Source: UBA7692 sp033578915
GTDB taxonomy: Bacteria > Bacteroidota > Bacteroidia > Chitinophagales > LD1
DNA: 10,568 nucleotides
NCBI GenBank assembly: GCA_033578915.1
Contig: JAVQWQ010000082.1
Coordinates: 1-10,568 of the forward strand
Direction: 5' to 3'
Shown here: positions 1-6,929 of the stretch, piece by piece
Position numbering within the stretch: the stretch's first letter is position 1
Layout of the letters: each line of letters starts with the position of its first letter
Notes under the pieces: generated by a model
Databases searched by the model: none
Seen by the model: the letters and a program-made list of their open reading frames with translations, nothing else
Told to the model about the DNA's origin: nothing
Translations under genes and position numbers: made by a program

Positions 1-361
1 AAATCTCATCCTTTCTGCTCACGACATTAGCGAAGGGGGGCTGTTTATCACTCTTTTAGAGTCTGCTATGGTAAATGATATGGGTTTTGACATTACCCAA
101 AGCGCAGCGCTGAACCGTAATCCTTCTCTACGTGCCGATGCATGGCTTTTTGGAGAAAGCCAAAGCAGAGTAGTAGTCAGTGTTTCGGCAACCCAAAAAG
201 AAAAATTTGTTGAGCTATTGGATAAAATACCCTTTCCTTATGAATATCTGGGAAAAGTAACTAATGGAAGCATTTTCATAAACGGTCACTCCTGGGGAGA
301 TATAAAAAAATGGAAATCTGTTTATGATAATGCGCTTGAGGATGTACTCAACTTAGAATAA
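1..361 (+). CDS. purL: Phosphoribosylformylglycinamidine synthase subunit PurL, C-terminal part (5' end outside window)
   Basis: PurL converts formylglycinamide ribonucleotide to the amidine with ATP and glutamine-derived ammonia, the fourth step of cytoplasmic de novo purine synthesis. The frame is open from base 2, so only about the last 119 residues are seen. The segment begins with SAHDISEGGL, the conserved SAHD(I/V)S(D/E)GG element of the second AIRS-type domain of PurL. It continues with FGESQSRVVVSV, a typical family element, and ends with a short W-containing tail (WGDIKKWKSVYDNALED) that is also characteristic. The first in-frame ATG (68) lies inside the conserved domain and is not a start. 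The gene converges on the next one with 97 bp between stops, and no convincing terminator is visible there. Identification rests on these motifs; the catalytic half lies off the left edge. Confidence 0.9.
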   Translation, partial: NLILSAHDISEGGLFITLLESAMVNDMGFDITQSAALNRNPSLRADAWLFGESQSRVVVSVSATQKEKFVELLDKIPFPYEYLGKVTNGSIFINGHSWGDIKKWKSVYDNALEDVLNLE

Positions 362-458
362 AACTTAGAAGTTTACAGTAAAAGATAAGATGAGTTTTAG
401 GTGCTAAAGATTTAAATATGCTGCAACACCATATGCCAAACCTGTAATAAAATCGTAT

Positions 459-1241
459 CTATTTATTGAGAAGCCTTTCTCGCAACGCCTTAAATCCGGA
501 TAGCAGCCTTTTTAATTGTCCATACCATCCTTCTGTGTTTACATATATGGTGTTGTGCTCTCTGGCAACTTCCTGAGCAGGCCTGTTCTTTGTATAATAA
601 TAAGTAGCCAGAGATTTTCTACTTACTCCGGGAGGAGTGTTCAGCGCTTTGGGGTGGCCGTGATAGGAAATTTCATTCGTTTCAAAAATTACACATCGGT
701 TAAAAGTTGGCGCAATCTTAGCGAGCATATTTTTTTTGCCTTCTGTCATATCCCAAAGCTCCAGATGGCCTTCGTATTCATCGCGCCAGTCCTTGTTCAG
801 ATAGATTAAAACATTTAGCCGCCGATGATATTTTGTTTTAGGATGTATATTATAATCCACGTGCACATTTAAGAAACCTCCGCTGACAGACTGATGTAAA
901 CCTGCGCCAAACAATTCTTCATCTCCTATCAATTCCTCTTCTATTTCGCTGAGTTCCTGCAACCAACCAATGAATTCAACGGAGTTGAGTTCTTTAAAAA
1001 CTCTATCTAACACACTTCCATTTTCAAACTTAGATTTTTGAAATTTTTTCTTCTGGTCGATATAAGTAGTTCCATCCCATTCGCCTTGATTAATATCAGG
1101 ATAGTGTCGTAAAATCATTTCAGCTTTTTCAGGATAAAAAAAATCTTCAAAGCAAACGAACCGAAATGGTTTTTGAGATTGATAGGCGGCTTTTATGGCT
1201 GCTTTCCTATCCTTAAGTGACTCCAGGTTTATGAATTCCAT
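459..1241 (-). CDS. 2-oxoglutarate/Fe(II)-dependent oxygenase (prolyl 4-hydroxylase-like fold)
   Basis: This is a 260-residue cytoplasmic dioxygenase of the 2OG-FeII_Oxy_3 type; such enzymes couple oxidative decarboxylation of 2-oxoglutarate to hydroxylation of a substrate. The iron-binding facial triad is visible: H127-x-D129 in GGFLNVHVDYN, and a distal histidine, H194 (or H196), in SYHGHP. R208 in SRKS sits 14 residues after H194 and fits the arginine that binds the 2-oxoglutarate carboxylate. The core strand LNVLIYLNKDW and the GHLELWD element between the metal ligands are typical of a bacterial subfamily often found near surface-polysaccharide or glycosyltransferase genes. No signal peptide or membrane segment is present. 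The substrate cannot be told: a protein side chain, a sugar or a small molecule are all possible, and neighbours give no help. The gene has its own 243-bp upstream gap, so it is probably transcribed separately from the EVE gene. Confidence 0.87.
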   Translation of the reverse strand: MEFINLESLKDRKAAIKAAYQSQKPFRFVCFEDFFYPEKAEMILRHYPDINQGEWDGTTYIDQKKKFQKSKFENGSVLDRVFKELNSVEFIGWLQELSEIEEELIGDEELFGAGLHQSVSGGFLNVHVDYNIHPKTKYHRRLNVLIYLNKDWRDEYEGHLELWDMTEGKKNMLAKIAPTFNRCVIFETNEISYHGHPKALNTPPGVSRKSLATYYYTKNRPAQEVAREHNTIYVNTEGWYGQLKRLLSGFKALRERLLNK

Positions 1242-1484
1242 TTTATATTATCTACAACATATAACTAAATTACATTTACCTTTTCTTAAGCATCGGACTT
1301 TTGTAATACCAAAAATTTGGAAAAAAACTTTACAAAATGAATCGTTCAGCCGCTGCTTAATTTATTTAATAAAAATCAGCTAAACTTAAATCTAAAGATT
1401 TATTTATACGCATTATAAAATCATTAAATCTTGATCTTGTTTAGAAAAGAGTTTTCCGTTTTTAATGCAAGAGGAAAATTGCTT

Positions 1485-1904
1485 TTATTTAAAATTTTCC
1501 AGGCCTCCAACTTTAATAATAGTTTCAAATTCCTTTGAGCTTACTGGCTGAACACTGAGACGGCTGCTCTTAAGCAGCACCATATTAGCGAGGGCAGGAA
1601 TTTTTTTTATATCTTCTAAGAAAACAGGTTTTGGAAATGTGGCTTTATATTCAACATCTACGGCTACCCATGCGCTATCGGTAGTGGTAGGGTCTTGATA
1701 AGCCTCTTTAACTACCTCTACGATACCAACTATCCCAGGATTGACTACGCTGTGATAGAATAAGCAAAGGTCACCGCATTTCATGGCTCTTAGATTATTT
1801 CGTGCCTGATAATTGCGAACGCCATCCCAGAAAGTACGCTTGTCTTTTTGCATATGTGCTATGGAGTAAGTAGAAGGTTCAGATTTCAAAAGCCAGTACG
1901 CCAT
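1485..1904 (-). CDS. EVE domain-containing protein (THYN1-like)
   Basis: This 139-residue protein consists of one EVE domain (PF01878), a PUA-like fold thought to bind modified bases in nucleic acid. The N-terminus MAYWLLKSEPSTYSI, then WDGVRNYQARNNLRAM (about residues 26-41), GDLCLFYHS (44-52) and GIVGIVEV (57-64) are the standard signatures of full-length bacterial EVE proteins related to eukaryotic thymocyte nuclear protein 1. The length is normal for the family and nothing appears truncated. The start codon is 2 bp downstream of the permease stop, so the two are very likely co-transcribed and translationally coupled. The exact ligand and cellular role of the stand-alone bacterial proteins are not settled, and the coupling to an amino acid permease does not explain them. 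Confidence 0.93.
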   Translation of the reverse strand: MAYWLLKSEPSTYSIAHMQKDKRTFWDGVRNYQARNNLRAMKCGDLCLFYHSVVNPGIVGIVEVVKEAYQDPTTTDSAWVAVDVEYKATFPKPVFLEDIKKIPALANMVLLKSSRLSVQPVSSKEFETIIKVGGLENFK

Positions 1905-1906
1905 AT

Positions 1907-3568
1907 TTAATGTGTTTGTGTAGCTAATTTACTATGCTTTCTTCCGTAAAGAAAATATACCACTAGGCCAACAACAAGCCATATCAGAAAACGTTCCCAG
2001 TTGCTCACACCAGACTCGCACAGCAGATAACTACAAGACAAAAAACCTAAAGCAGGAATAAGAGAAAGTTTTTTTATGAAGGAAAGGATATTTGTAATTA
2101 AAGCGATAACAATAAAAAACGCGTAAGGAATTATTCCTCTAAGTTCTTTCCATGAACTCAAATCCACTTCGCTGAACGAAAAGTTGCTCCATTTATACCA
2201 CATAGCAAAAATACCTGCGCTGATTAAAGGCAAAATATATCTGCCATTTATATAAGGAACCTTAAATGAAGAGGGAGGACGGTTAGGATCTGACTGAAGT
2301 TTTAGAATTCCGCCACAAACCACAACAAATGCAAAGAGTGTACCTATGCTGGTTAGGTCGATTACGAAGTTCATATTTAGAAACAAGGCGGGTATAGCCA
2401 CCACTAATCCGGTAAGCAACGTACTAAATGAAGGTGTTTGATATTTAGGATGTATGCGCGAGAATATTTTTGGTAACAGTCCGTCGCGACTCATGGCCAT
2501 CCATATTCGCGGTTGGCCTACCTGAAATACCAACATCACGCTGGCCGTTGCAATTACTGCACTTATGGCAACTATCCCGGCCAGCCAGTCCATATTCAAC
2601 TGTTGGAACACAAATGCCAGAGGGTCGCCCACGTCAAGATGCTTGTAGTTCACCATGCCTGTTATTACCAGCGCAATGGAAACATACAATGCAGTGCATA
2701 TCAACAAAGCAAAAATCATGCCCAGCGGCAAGTCGCGCTTTGGATTTTTGGCTTCTTCTGCCGTGGTAGAGATAGCATCAAAACCTATATAAGCAAAAAA
2801 TACGGCAGCCGTGCCGCGCAGCACGCCAGCGATGCCGTTTGGAAGGAAAGGCGACCAGTTTTCAGGCTTAACATAAAAAGCGCCAACCACAACTACCAAA
2901 AAAATTACAGCAAGTTTAAGAAGCACCATGACATTGGCAGCATTTCGCGACTCTTTAATTCCAATATATGTAATATATGTTATAAGTGTTACTATACCAA
3001 AAGCGGGGAGGTCGCATATTAATCTGATGCCAAGCACTTGTGGAGCATTTTTCCACGCCATAATGGCTTCAGGTGTTTCCATTTTCTGCGCGGTCCAATA
3101 GTCCATTGTAAAATATTCCGGTATGATGATATTAAATCCTTTCAGCAGTGTGGTAAAGTAGTCGCTCCATGAAATGGATACTGCTATGTTGCCGATAGCG
3201 TATTCCATGAGCAGGTCCCAGCCAATTATCCAAGCGATAATTTCTCCAAATGCCACATAAGAATAAGTGTATGCGCTACCGCTTACCGGCACCATACTGG
3301 CAAACTCAGCATAGCATAGCGCCGAGAAACCACACGCAACAGCTACAAAGATGAAAAGTAATACTATGCCCGGCCCGCCATCAAAACTCGCCTTTCCGAT
3401 AGTTGAGAATATACCTGCGCCCACTATAGCAGCTATTCCCATAGCAGTCAGGTCTTTAACTCCCAAAGCCTTTTTTAAGCCTGTAGCATGAGTCGCGTCT
3501 GTATATCCTGATGCTGCATCTTTTAACGCGGCCTCAACGCTCTTTTTTCGAAACAACTCCCTTTGCAT
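1907..3568 (-). CDS. APC-superfamily amino acid permease (cationic amino acid transporter/YfnA type)
   Basis: This is a 553-residue inner-membrane amino acid transporter. A cytoplasmic N-terminus (about 1-38) leads into the first membrane helix with GIAAIVGAGIFSTIG (residues 44-58); the GAGIF break is the substrate- and ion-binding unwound segment of APC transporters. About a dozen or more hydrophobic segments follow. The segment FFAYIGFDAISTTAEEAKNP is the conserved TM6 and loop of CAT-like permeases. The last ~60 residues form two extra hydrophobic segments, resembling the C-terminal AA_permease_C region found in eukaryotic CATs and bacterial YfnA-like proteins. Substrate specificity (basic versus neutral amino acids) cannot be read from sequence. 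The gene follows tsf after 231 bp and directly precedes the EVE gene. No Shine-Dalgarno sequence is visible before the ATG. Confidence 0.92.
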   Translation of the reverse strand: MQRELFRKKSVEAALKDAASGYTDATHATGLKKALGVKDLTAMGIAAIVGAGIFSTIGKASFDGGPGIVLLFIFVAVACGFSALCYAEFASMVPVSGSAYTYSYVAFGEIIAWIIGWDLLMEYAIGNIAVSISWSDYFTTLLKGFNIIIPEYFTMDYWTAQKMETPEAIMAWKNAPQVLGIRLICDLPAFGIVTLITYITYIGIKESRNAANVMVLLKLAVIFLVVVVGAFYVKPENWSPFLPNGIAGVLRGTAAVFFAYIGFDAISTTAEEAKNPKRDLPLGMIFALLICTALYVSIALVITGMVNYKHLDVGDPLAFVFQQLNMDWLAGIVAISAVIATASVMLVFQVGQPRIWMAMSRDGLLPKIFSRIHPKYQTPSFSTLLTGLVVAIPALFLNMNFVIDLTSIGTLFAFVVVCGGILKLQSDPNRPPSSFKVPYINGRYILPLISAGIFAMWYKWSNFSFSEVDLSSWKELRGIIPYAFFIVIALITNILSFIKKLSLIPALGFLSCSYLLCESGVSNWERFLIWLVVGLVVYFLYGRKHSKLATQTH

Positions 3569-3733
3569 AAATAAACTAATGCAACTTCTAAAGTATATAA
3601 AAATTGGAGTGACTTACAGCATTTTCAATAGTTGCAATTAATTTCCTGCAGATACAGGCGTTTTGCTGTTCTTTTTCAAATAAGTTTTTGATAGCCGTCT
3701 GAATAAAAGGGTGAGCTTAAATTTTTATACGAA

Positions 3734-3766
3734 GAATGAATCCAAAATGTATCATTCACTTTGGAT
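3734..3766 (-). repeat. Two overlapping, mutually exclusive inverted repeats between tsf and the permease gene
   Basis: One inverted repeat pairs GAATGA (3734-3739) with TCATTC (3752-3757). A second pairs ATCCAAA (3740-3746) with TTTGGAT (3760-3766). The arms interlock, so a transcript could form one hairpin or the other but not both as simple stems. The element lies 34 bp beyond the tsf stop and 168 bp before the permease start, all on the minus strand. It could be a weak terminator or a read-through control of the ribosomal operon. There is no clean U-run directly after it in the minus direction, so a standard intrinsic terminator is not supported. Seen directly: the repeats. Inferred: any role. 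Confidence 0.35.
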
Positions 3767-3799
3767 GAAGCGAAAGAATTGTTTATGTGTAATTAAAAA

Positions 3800-4636
3800 T
3801 TATTTGACCCCGAGAGCCACTCTTTTGAAACCGGTAACAGTAAGTCCACTTTTCACGCTTCCGAGAAACTGAGCTACTGTTTTGCTGCCATCCTTTACAA
3901 AAGGCTGTGTAAGTAATGTGTTTTCCTTGATAAAAGTATTTACCGCCCCTTCCGCTATTTTGTCTAAAATATGTTCAGGCTTACCCTGGGCAAGCGCTTT
4001 TTCACGCGCTATGTTTCTCTCTCTTTCAAGAATTTCCTGTGGTACTCCTGAACCATCAACAGCCAGAGGGTTCATAGCGGCTACCTGCATTGCAACATCT
4101 TTTCCGGCGGATTCCACAGCTTCATCGTGCGGATGGTTGAGGGCTACCAGCACACCAATTTTATTTCCCATATGATTGTAAGCCACAACACTAACTCCCT
4201 CTAGTGTTTCAAGGGCTGAAACAGCGATTAGCTCACCTATTGCAGATACTTTTTCCTGGATTTGGTCTTTTACAGATGTTCCATTTATAGAAGTATTTAA
4301 AAGTGCTTCTATGGATTGTATATTTTGGTTGAGAGCAACATCTGCAATTGCTGCAGCGAAAGAACGAAAGTCTTCGTTTTTAGCTACAAAATCAGTTTCG
4401 CAAGAGAGATACACAATCACTCCTCTGGAATGGTCGGCAGTAGTTTTTGCAATAATTACTCCTTCAGAGGCTGCCCTTCCGGCGCGCAGTTCTGCAACTT
4501 TAGCGCCTTTCTTTCTCAAGTAATCAATGGCTTTTTGTATATCGCCCCCACTTTCAGTAAGTGCCTTTTTACAATCCATGATTCCCGCACCTGTCAGGTT
4601 GCGAAGTTCGTTTACTTGTGCTACGGTAATTGACAT
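3800..4636 (-). CDS. tsf: Translation elongation factor Ts
   Basis: EF-Ts is the guanine-nucleotide exchange factor that recycles EF-Tu-GDP in the cytoplasm. The 278-residue protein starts with the UBA-like N-terminal domain (about 1-45), with LRNLTGAGIMDCKKAL and a helix ending in YLRKKG. The signature TDFVAKN (81-87) follows, a stretch that contacts EF-Tu in known structures. Two core subdomains follow, the second containing HPHDEAVESAGKDVAMQVAAMNPLAV in the expected place. Length is normal. It is the last gene of rplM-rpsI-rpsB-tsf, 46 bp after rpsB. The sequence before the ATG is A/T-rich without a Shine-Dalgarno motif, as usual in Bacteroidota. Confidence 0.98.
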   Translation of the reverse strand: MSITVAQVNELRNLTGAGIMDCKKALTESGGDIQKAIDYLRKKGAKVAELRAGRAASEGVIIAKTTADHSRGVIVYLSCETDFVAKNEDFRSFAAAIADVALNQNIQSIEALLNTSINGTSVKDQIQEKVSAIGELIAVSALETLEGVSVVAYNHMGNKIGVLVALNHPHDEAVESAGKDVAMQVAAMNPLAVDGSGVPQEILERERNIAREKALAQGKPEHILDKIAEGAVNTFIKENTLLTQPFVKDGSKTVAQFLGSVKSGLTVTGFKRVALGVK

Positions 4637-4682
4637 AATTGCAAGAATATTTTTCTGGTTTTAATATAAAAGAAAATAAGTG

Positions 4683-5540
4683 TTACTTTTTTGTGGCTGC
4701 AGAACGGCTGCGGCTCTTTCCCATGCCACCACCACTGCCTTTGCGCCTTCCCCGAGCTTTTCCTTCGTCTGTTGTTTCGTCTTCCTGTATTTCGTATCGT
4801 TGTTTTTCTTCGCTTTCAGTTTCCACCTCGAAGCTGTCGTCTTCTTTTGCGGCTGCGCGCTCGGCAAGGCCTTCGGCGATAGCATCTGCAATGTAATTAG
4901 TGATAATCGAAATAGATTGCGCAGCATCGTCATTGGCCGGGATGGCAAAATCTACTTTTGTTGGATCGCTGTTGGTGTCAACTATTCCGAAGGTGTTGAT
5001 ATTTAAACGTTGAGCTTCTTTTACCGCGATGTGCTCATGATTAATATCAACCACAAAAATGGCGTTAGGTATGCGATTGAGTGAACTTATACCACCAAGC
5101 ACTTTTTCCATTTTTTCTTTTTCGCGCGTGAGTACAAGTCGTTCTTTTTTAGTGGTATTATCTAATGTACCATCGTTGAGCATACGCTCTATGTTTTGCA
5201 TCTTTTTGATGCTTTTTCGGATGGTAGAAAAATTGGTGAGCATGCCACCCAACCAACGCTCGGTTACGTAAGGCATGTTGACGCGAGTGGCTGCCTGCTT
5301 AACGATTTCTTTAGCTTGTTTTTTGGTGGCAACAAACAAAATTTTCTTGCCGCTTTTAGCCATAAAGCGAAGTGCGGCAGCTGCTTCTTCAAGTTTTTCC
5401 TGAGTCTTGTTAAGATCAATAATGTGAATGCCCTTTTTTTCTGCAAAAATGTAGGGCAACATTTTTGGGTTCCATTTACGTTTTAAATGGCCGAAATGTA
5501 CTCCGGCTTCGAGCAATGCTTCCTGAGAAATTCTTTGCAT
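4683..5540 (-). CDS. rpsB: 30S ribosomal protein uS2 with charged C-terminal extension
   Basis: uS2 sits on the back of the small ribosomal subunit near the head-body junction and is needed for binding of S1 and for initiation. The 285-residue product carries the family's classic stretches: LLEAGVHFGH (9-18), RKWNPKMLPYIF (21-32), ERWLGGMLTNF (94-104) and the C-terminal AIFVVDINHEH and GIVDTNSDP (185-193). Beyond the coiled coil and core (ending near 232) is a tail of about 53 residues. Its first half is acidic (roughly 233-259) and its second half is rich in Arg, Lys, Gly and Ser (roughly 261-285). The usual E. coli protein is about 241 residues, so this tail is an addition. Tails on uS2 occur in several bacteria, so it may be lineage-typical. 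Spacing to rpsI is 21 bp, consistent with one operon. Confidence 0.98.
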   Translation of the reverse strand: MQRISQEALLEAGVHFGHLKRKWNPKMLPYIFAEKKGIHIIDLNKTQEKLEEAAAALRFMAKSGKKILFVATKKQAKEIVKQAATRVNMPYVTERWLGGMLTNFSTIRKSIKKMQNIERMLNDGTLDNTTKKERLVLTREKEKMEKVLGGISSLNRIPNAIFVVDINHEHIAVKEAQRLNINTFGIVDTNSDPTKVDFAIPANDDAAQSISIITNYIADAIAEGLAERAAAKEDDSFEVETESEEKQRYEIQEDETTDEGKARGRRKGSGGGMGKSRSRSAATKK

Positions 5541-5561
5541 AGGATGAATATATTTAGATAA

Positions 5562-5945
5562 TTAACGCTTGCTGTACTGTTCTTTTTTACGCGCTTTGCG
5601 CAGGCCGGTCTTCTTTCTTTCCACAATTCGGGCATCTCTGCGCAGCAACTTCTCTTTTTTGAGCAATATGCGCTTGTCTTCATGGGCGGCTGCTATACTG
5701 CGGGCGATGGCAAGTGAAATGGCTTCTGCCTGGCCTTTTATTCCACCCCCTTTGACGTTTATTGAAATATCAAGAGCGCCCTCCATTCCGGCTACCTTGA
5801 GCGGGGCCTCGACTTTATGTTGTAGATATACGCTGGGAAAGTACTCTTTGTAGTCTTTTCCGTTCACCAGGATTGTGCCGCTGCCCGATTTTACATTTGC
5901 GCGGGCAACAGCTGTTTTTCTTCTGCCAACTGTTAGTTTTTCCAT
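5562..5945 (-). CDS. rpsI: 30S ribosomal protein uS9
   Basis: uS9 lies in the head of the 30S subunit, and its C-terminal tail reaches the P-site tRNA anticodon stem. The 127-residue product begins with GRRKTAVARA (7-17) and contains KGGGIKGQAEAISLAIAR, the family signature. It ends in the basic RKKTGLRKARKKEQYSKR tail, whose terminal SKR contacts P-site tRNA in known ribosome structures. Length and ending are normal. It is 15 bp downstream of rplM and 21 bp upstream of rpsB, so it is co-transcribed with both. Confidence 0.98.
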   Translation of the reverse strand: MEKLTVGRRKTAVARANVKSGSGTILVNGKDYKEYFPSVYLQHKVEAPLKVAGMEGALDISINVKGGGIKGQAEAISLAIARSIAAAHEDKRILLKKEKLLRRDARIVERKKTGLRKARKKEQYSKR

Positions 5946-5960
5946 CGGTAGTATTTAAAA

Positions 5961-6404
5961 TTAGTTTTGCAAAGGTTTAGGTTGTTGAGCAAAGTGAGGA
6001 TGTTCATTTCCGTTATATACATGCAGGCGGCGAAACATGCGTCTGCCTAATGAATTTTTTGGCAGCATACCCCGAACGGCTAATTCAATCAATTCGCCGG
6101 GATTTTTCTCTAAAATTTCTCTTGGCGTGCGAAAGCGTTGGCCTCCGGGGTAACCCGTGTAATGAACATGTTCCTTTTCTGTTAATTTCTTTCCTGTAAG
6201 CCTTACTTTAGAAGCATTCAGGACGATGACGTTGTCACCGCAATCGCTGTTTGGGGTAAACGCTGGTTTATGTTTGCCGCGAAGTATAGAGGCAATTTTA
6301 CTGGCCATACGACCTAAGGTCTTACCTTCTGCATCAATTACGTACCACTCACGCTTAATTTCGCGTGCAGGAACAAATCTGGTTGAATAACTACGCGATT
6401 GCAT
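5961..6404 (-). CDS. rplM: 50S ribosomal protein uL13
   Basis: uL13 is an early-assembling protein of the large subunit that binds 23S rRNA. The 147-residue product has the expected order: WYVIDAEGKTLGRMAS (20-35), LRGKHKP, YTGYPGG (82-88) and AVRGMLPKNSLGRRM (109-123), then a short tail ending in HVYNGNEHPHFAQQP. It is the first gene of the four-gene ribosomal operon; its promoter must lie in the 241-bp gap shared with the divergent tRNA-Trp unit. I found no clear TAnnTTTG box on the minus strand there. The leader just before the ATG is A/T-rich with no Shine-Dalgarno sequence. Confidence 0.98.
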   Translation of the reverse strand: MQSRSYSTRFVPAREIKREWYVIDAEGKTLGRMASKIASILRGKHKPAFTPNSDCGDNVIVLNASKVRLTGKKLTEKEHVHYTGYPGGQRFRTPREILEKNPGELIELAVRGMLPKNSLGRRMFRRLHVYNGNEHPHFAQQPKPLQN

Positions 6405-6604
6405 AATTTATATTGTATCTTTAAAATGGAGCGCGAAGATATGTTTTTTTGGGTTGAAAATCAGTATTTTTTTGAAAAAAATTATTCCGCCTTCATAAAT
6501 CATTGTAAATCAGATTTAAAATAGGCAAAAATTTTTTCTTTCATTATAGCTTGATGTGGAGTTAGCTGTTTATGAAGCTGAAATTTGAGGTGGTATTTGA
6601 TTCC

Positions 6605-6635
6605 TTTTATAAATGTCGTTTTAATAATATATTTG
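6605..6635 (+). promoter_or_regulatory. Candidate Bacteroidota-type promoter for the tRNA-Trp-secE-nusG unit
   Basis: The sequence TATATTTG at 6628-6635 matches the Bacteroidota -7 box TAnnTTTG exactly. A TTTT at 6605-6608 lies 19 bp upstream, where the -33 TTTG box is expected, so that box is imperfect. The predicted start would fall at about 6640-6643, only a few bases before the mature tRNA 5' end at 6646. The rest of the 241-bp divergent gap (6405-6645) is A/T-rich, with a T7-G-A7 run at 6467-6481, and shows no gene. Confidence 0.5.
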
Positions 6636-6645
6636 CAGTTGATTC

Positions 6646-6716
6646 ACGGGCATAGTTCAATGGTAGAATAGAGGTCTCCAAAACCTTTGATCTGGGTTCG
6701 AATCCTGGTGCCCGTG
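6646..6716 (+). tRNA. tRNA-Trp (anticodon CCA)
   Basis: The full cloverleaf can be drawn. The acceptor stem ACGGGCA (6646-6652) pairs perfectly with TGCCCGT (6709-6715), and the discriminator base is G6716, as usual for tRNA-Trp. The D stem is GTTC/GAAT. The anticodon stem is GAGGT/ACCTT around loop CTCCAAA, with anticodon CCA at 6678-6680. The variable loop has 4 bases. The T stem is CTGGG/CCTGG around loop TTCGAAT. The 3' CCA is not encoded (CTA follows G6716), so it must be added by nucleotidyltransferase. The tRNA ends 14 bp before the secE ATG, so it is released from a tRNA-mRNA precursor. tRNA-Trp before secE is a familiar Bacteroidota arrangement. Confidence 0.97.
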
Positions 6717-6730
6717 CTAAATTTTTTTTA

Positions 6731-6928
6731 ATGGATAAACTAAAATTATATTTTCAGGAGGCTTACGACGAATTGATGAATAAAGTCACATGGCCTACTG
6801 CTGCCGAGTTGCAACAAAGCGCAGTGGTTGTGCTGGTGGCTACTATTATTATTTCTATCATTATCTCAGTGATAGATATCGCCAGTAAAACTGGAATGGA
6901 AAATTTATACAAGATAATAGTTAAGTAA
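6731..6928 (+). CDS. secE: Preprotein translocase subunit SecE
   Basis: SecE is the small essential subunit that clamps SecY in the inner-membrane protein-export channel. The 65-residue product is the short, single-helix form found outside Enterobacteria. It has an amphipathic N-terminal helix (KLYFQEAYDELMNKV, about 5-19), the conserved hinge TWPTAAEL (20-27) and one membrane helix (about 29-51). The gene begins 14 bp after tRNA-Trp, and its ATG is preceded by a run of eight T (6722-6729) rather than a Shine-Dalgarno sequence. It is separated from nusG by one base, so the two are co-transcribed and translationally coupled. Confidence 0.96.
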   Translation: MDKLKLYFQEAYDELMNKVTWPTAAELQQSAVVVLVATIIISIIISVIDIASKTGMENLYKIIVK

Positions 6929-6929
6929 A

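Noticed and set aside
1195..1383. 62-codon plus-strand reading frame across the oxygenase start and the following gap
   Set aside because: Composition is that of intergenic DNA, it overlaps the oxygenase gene antisense, and no family resemblance is seen.
1387..1402. Inverted repeat TAAATC-taaa-GATTTA downstream of the EVE gene as a terminator
   Set aside because: The 6-bp stem is almost purely A/T and has no T-run in the minus-strand direction; expected by chance in such A/T-rich DNA.
1485..3568. EVE-domain gene next to a 2OG oxygenase, suggesting a base-modification or defence module
   Set aside because: The EVE protein is the common stand-alone housekeeping type, it is coupled to an amino acid permease, and the oxygenase is separated by 243 bp and resembles non-nucleic-acid hydroxylases. 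No nuclease, methyltransferase or other defence gene is nearby.
3588..3595. TACTTTAG (minus strand) as a -7 promoter box for the permease gene
   Set aside because: One mismatch to TAnnTTTG and no convincing -33 box at the right distance, so not strong enough to list.
4316..5486. Several plus-strand open frames of 60-108 codons opposite tsf and rpsB
   Set aside because: They are antisense shadows of strongly conserved ribosomal genes, with Cys/Ser/Phe-rich low-complexity products.
6467..6481. T7-G-A7 near-palindrome in the rplM-tRNA gap as a bidirectional terminator
   Set aside because: No GC stem and it lies between divergent units, where a terminator is not expected; low-complexity promoter DNA is the simpler reading.
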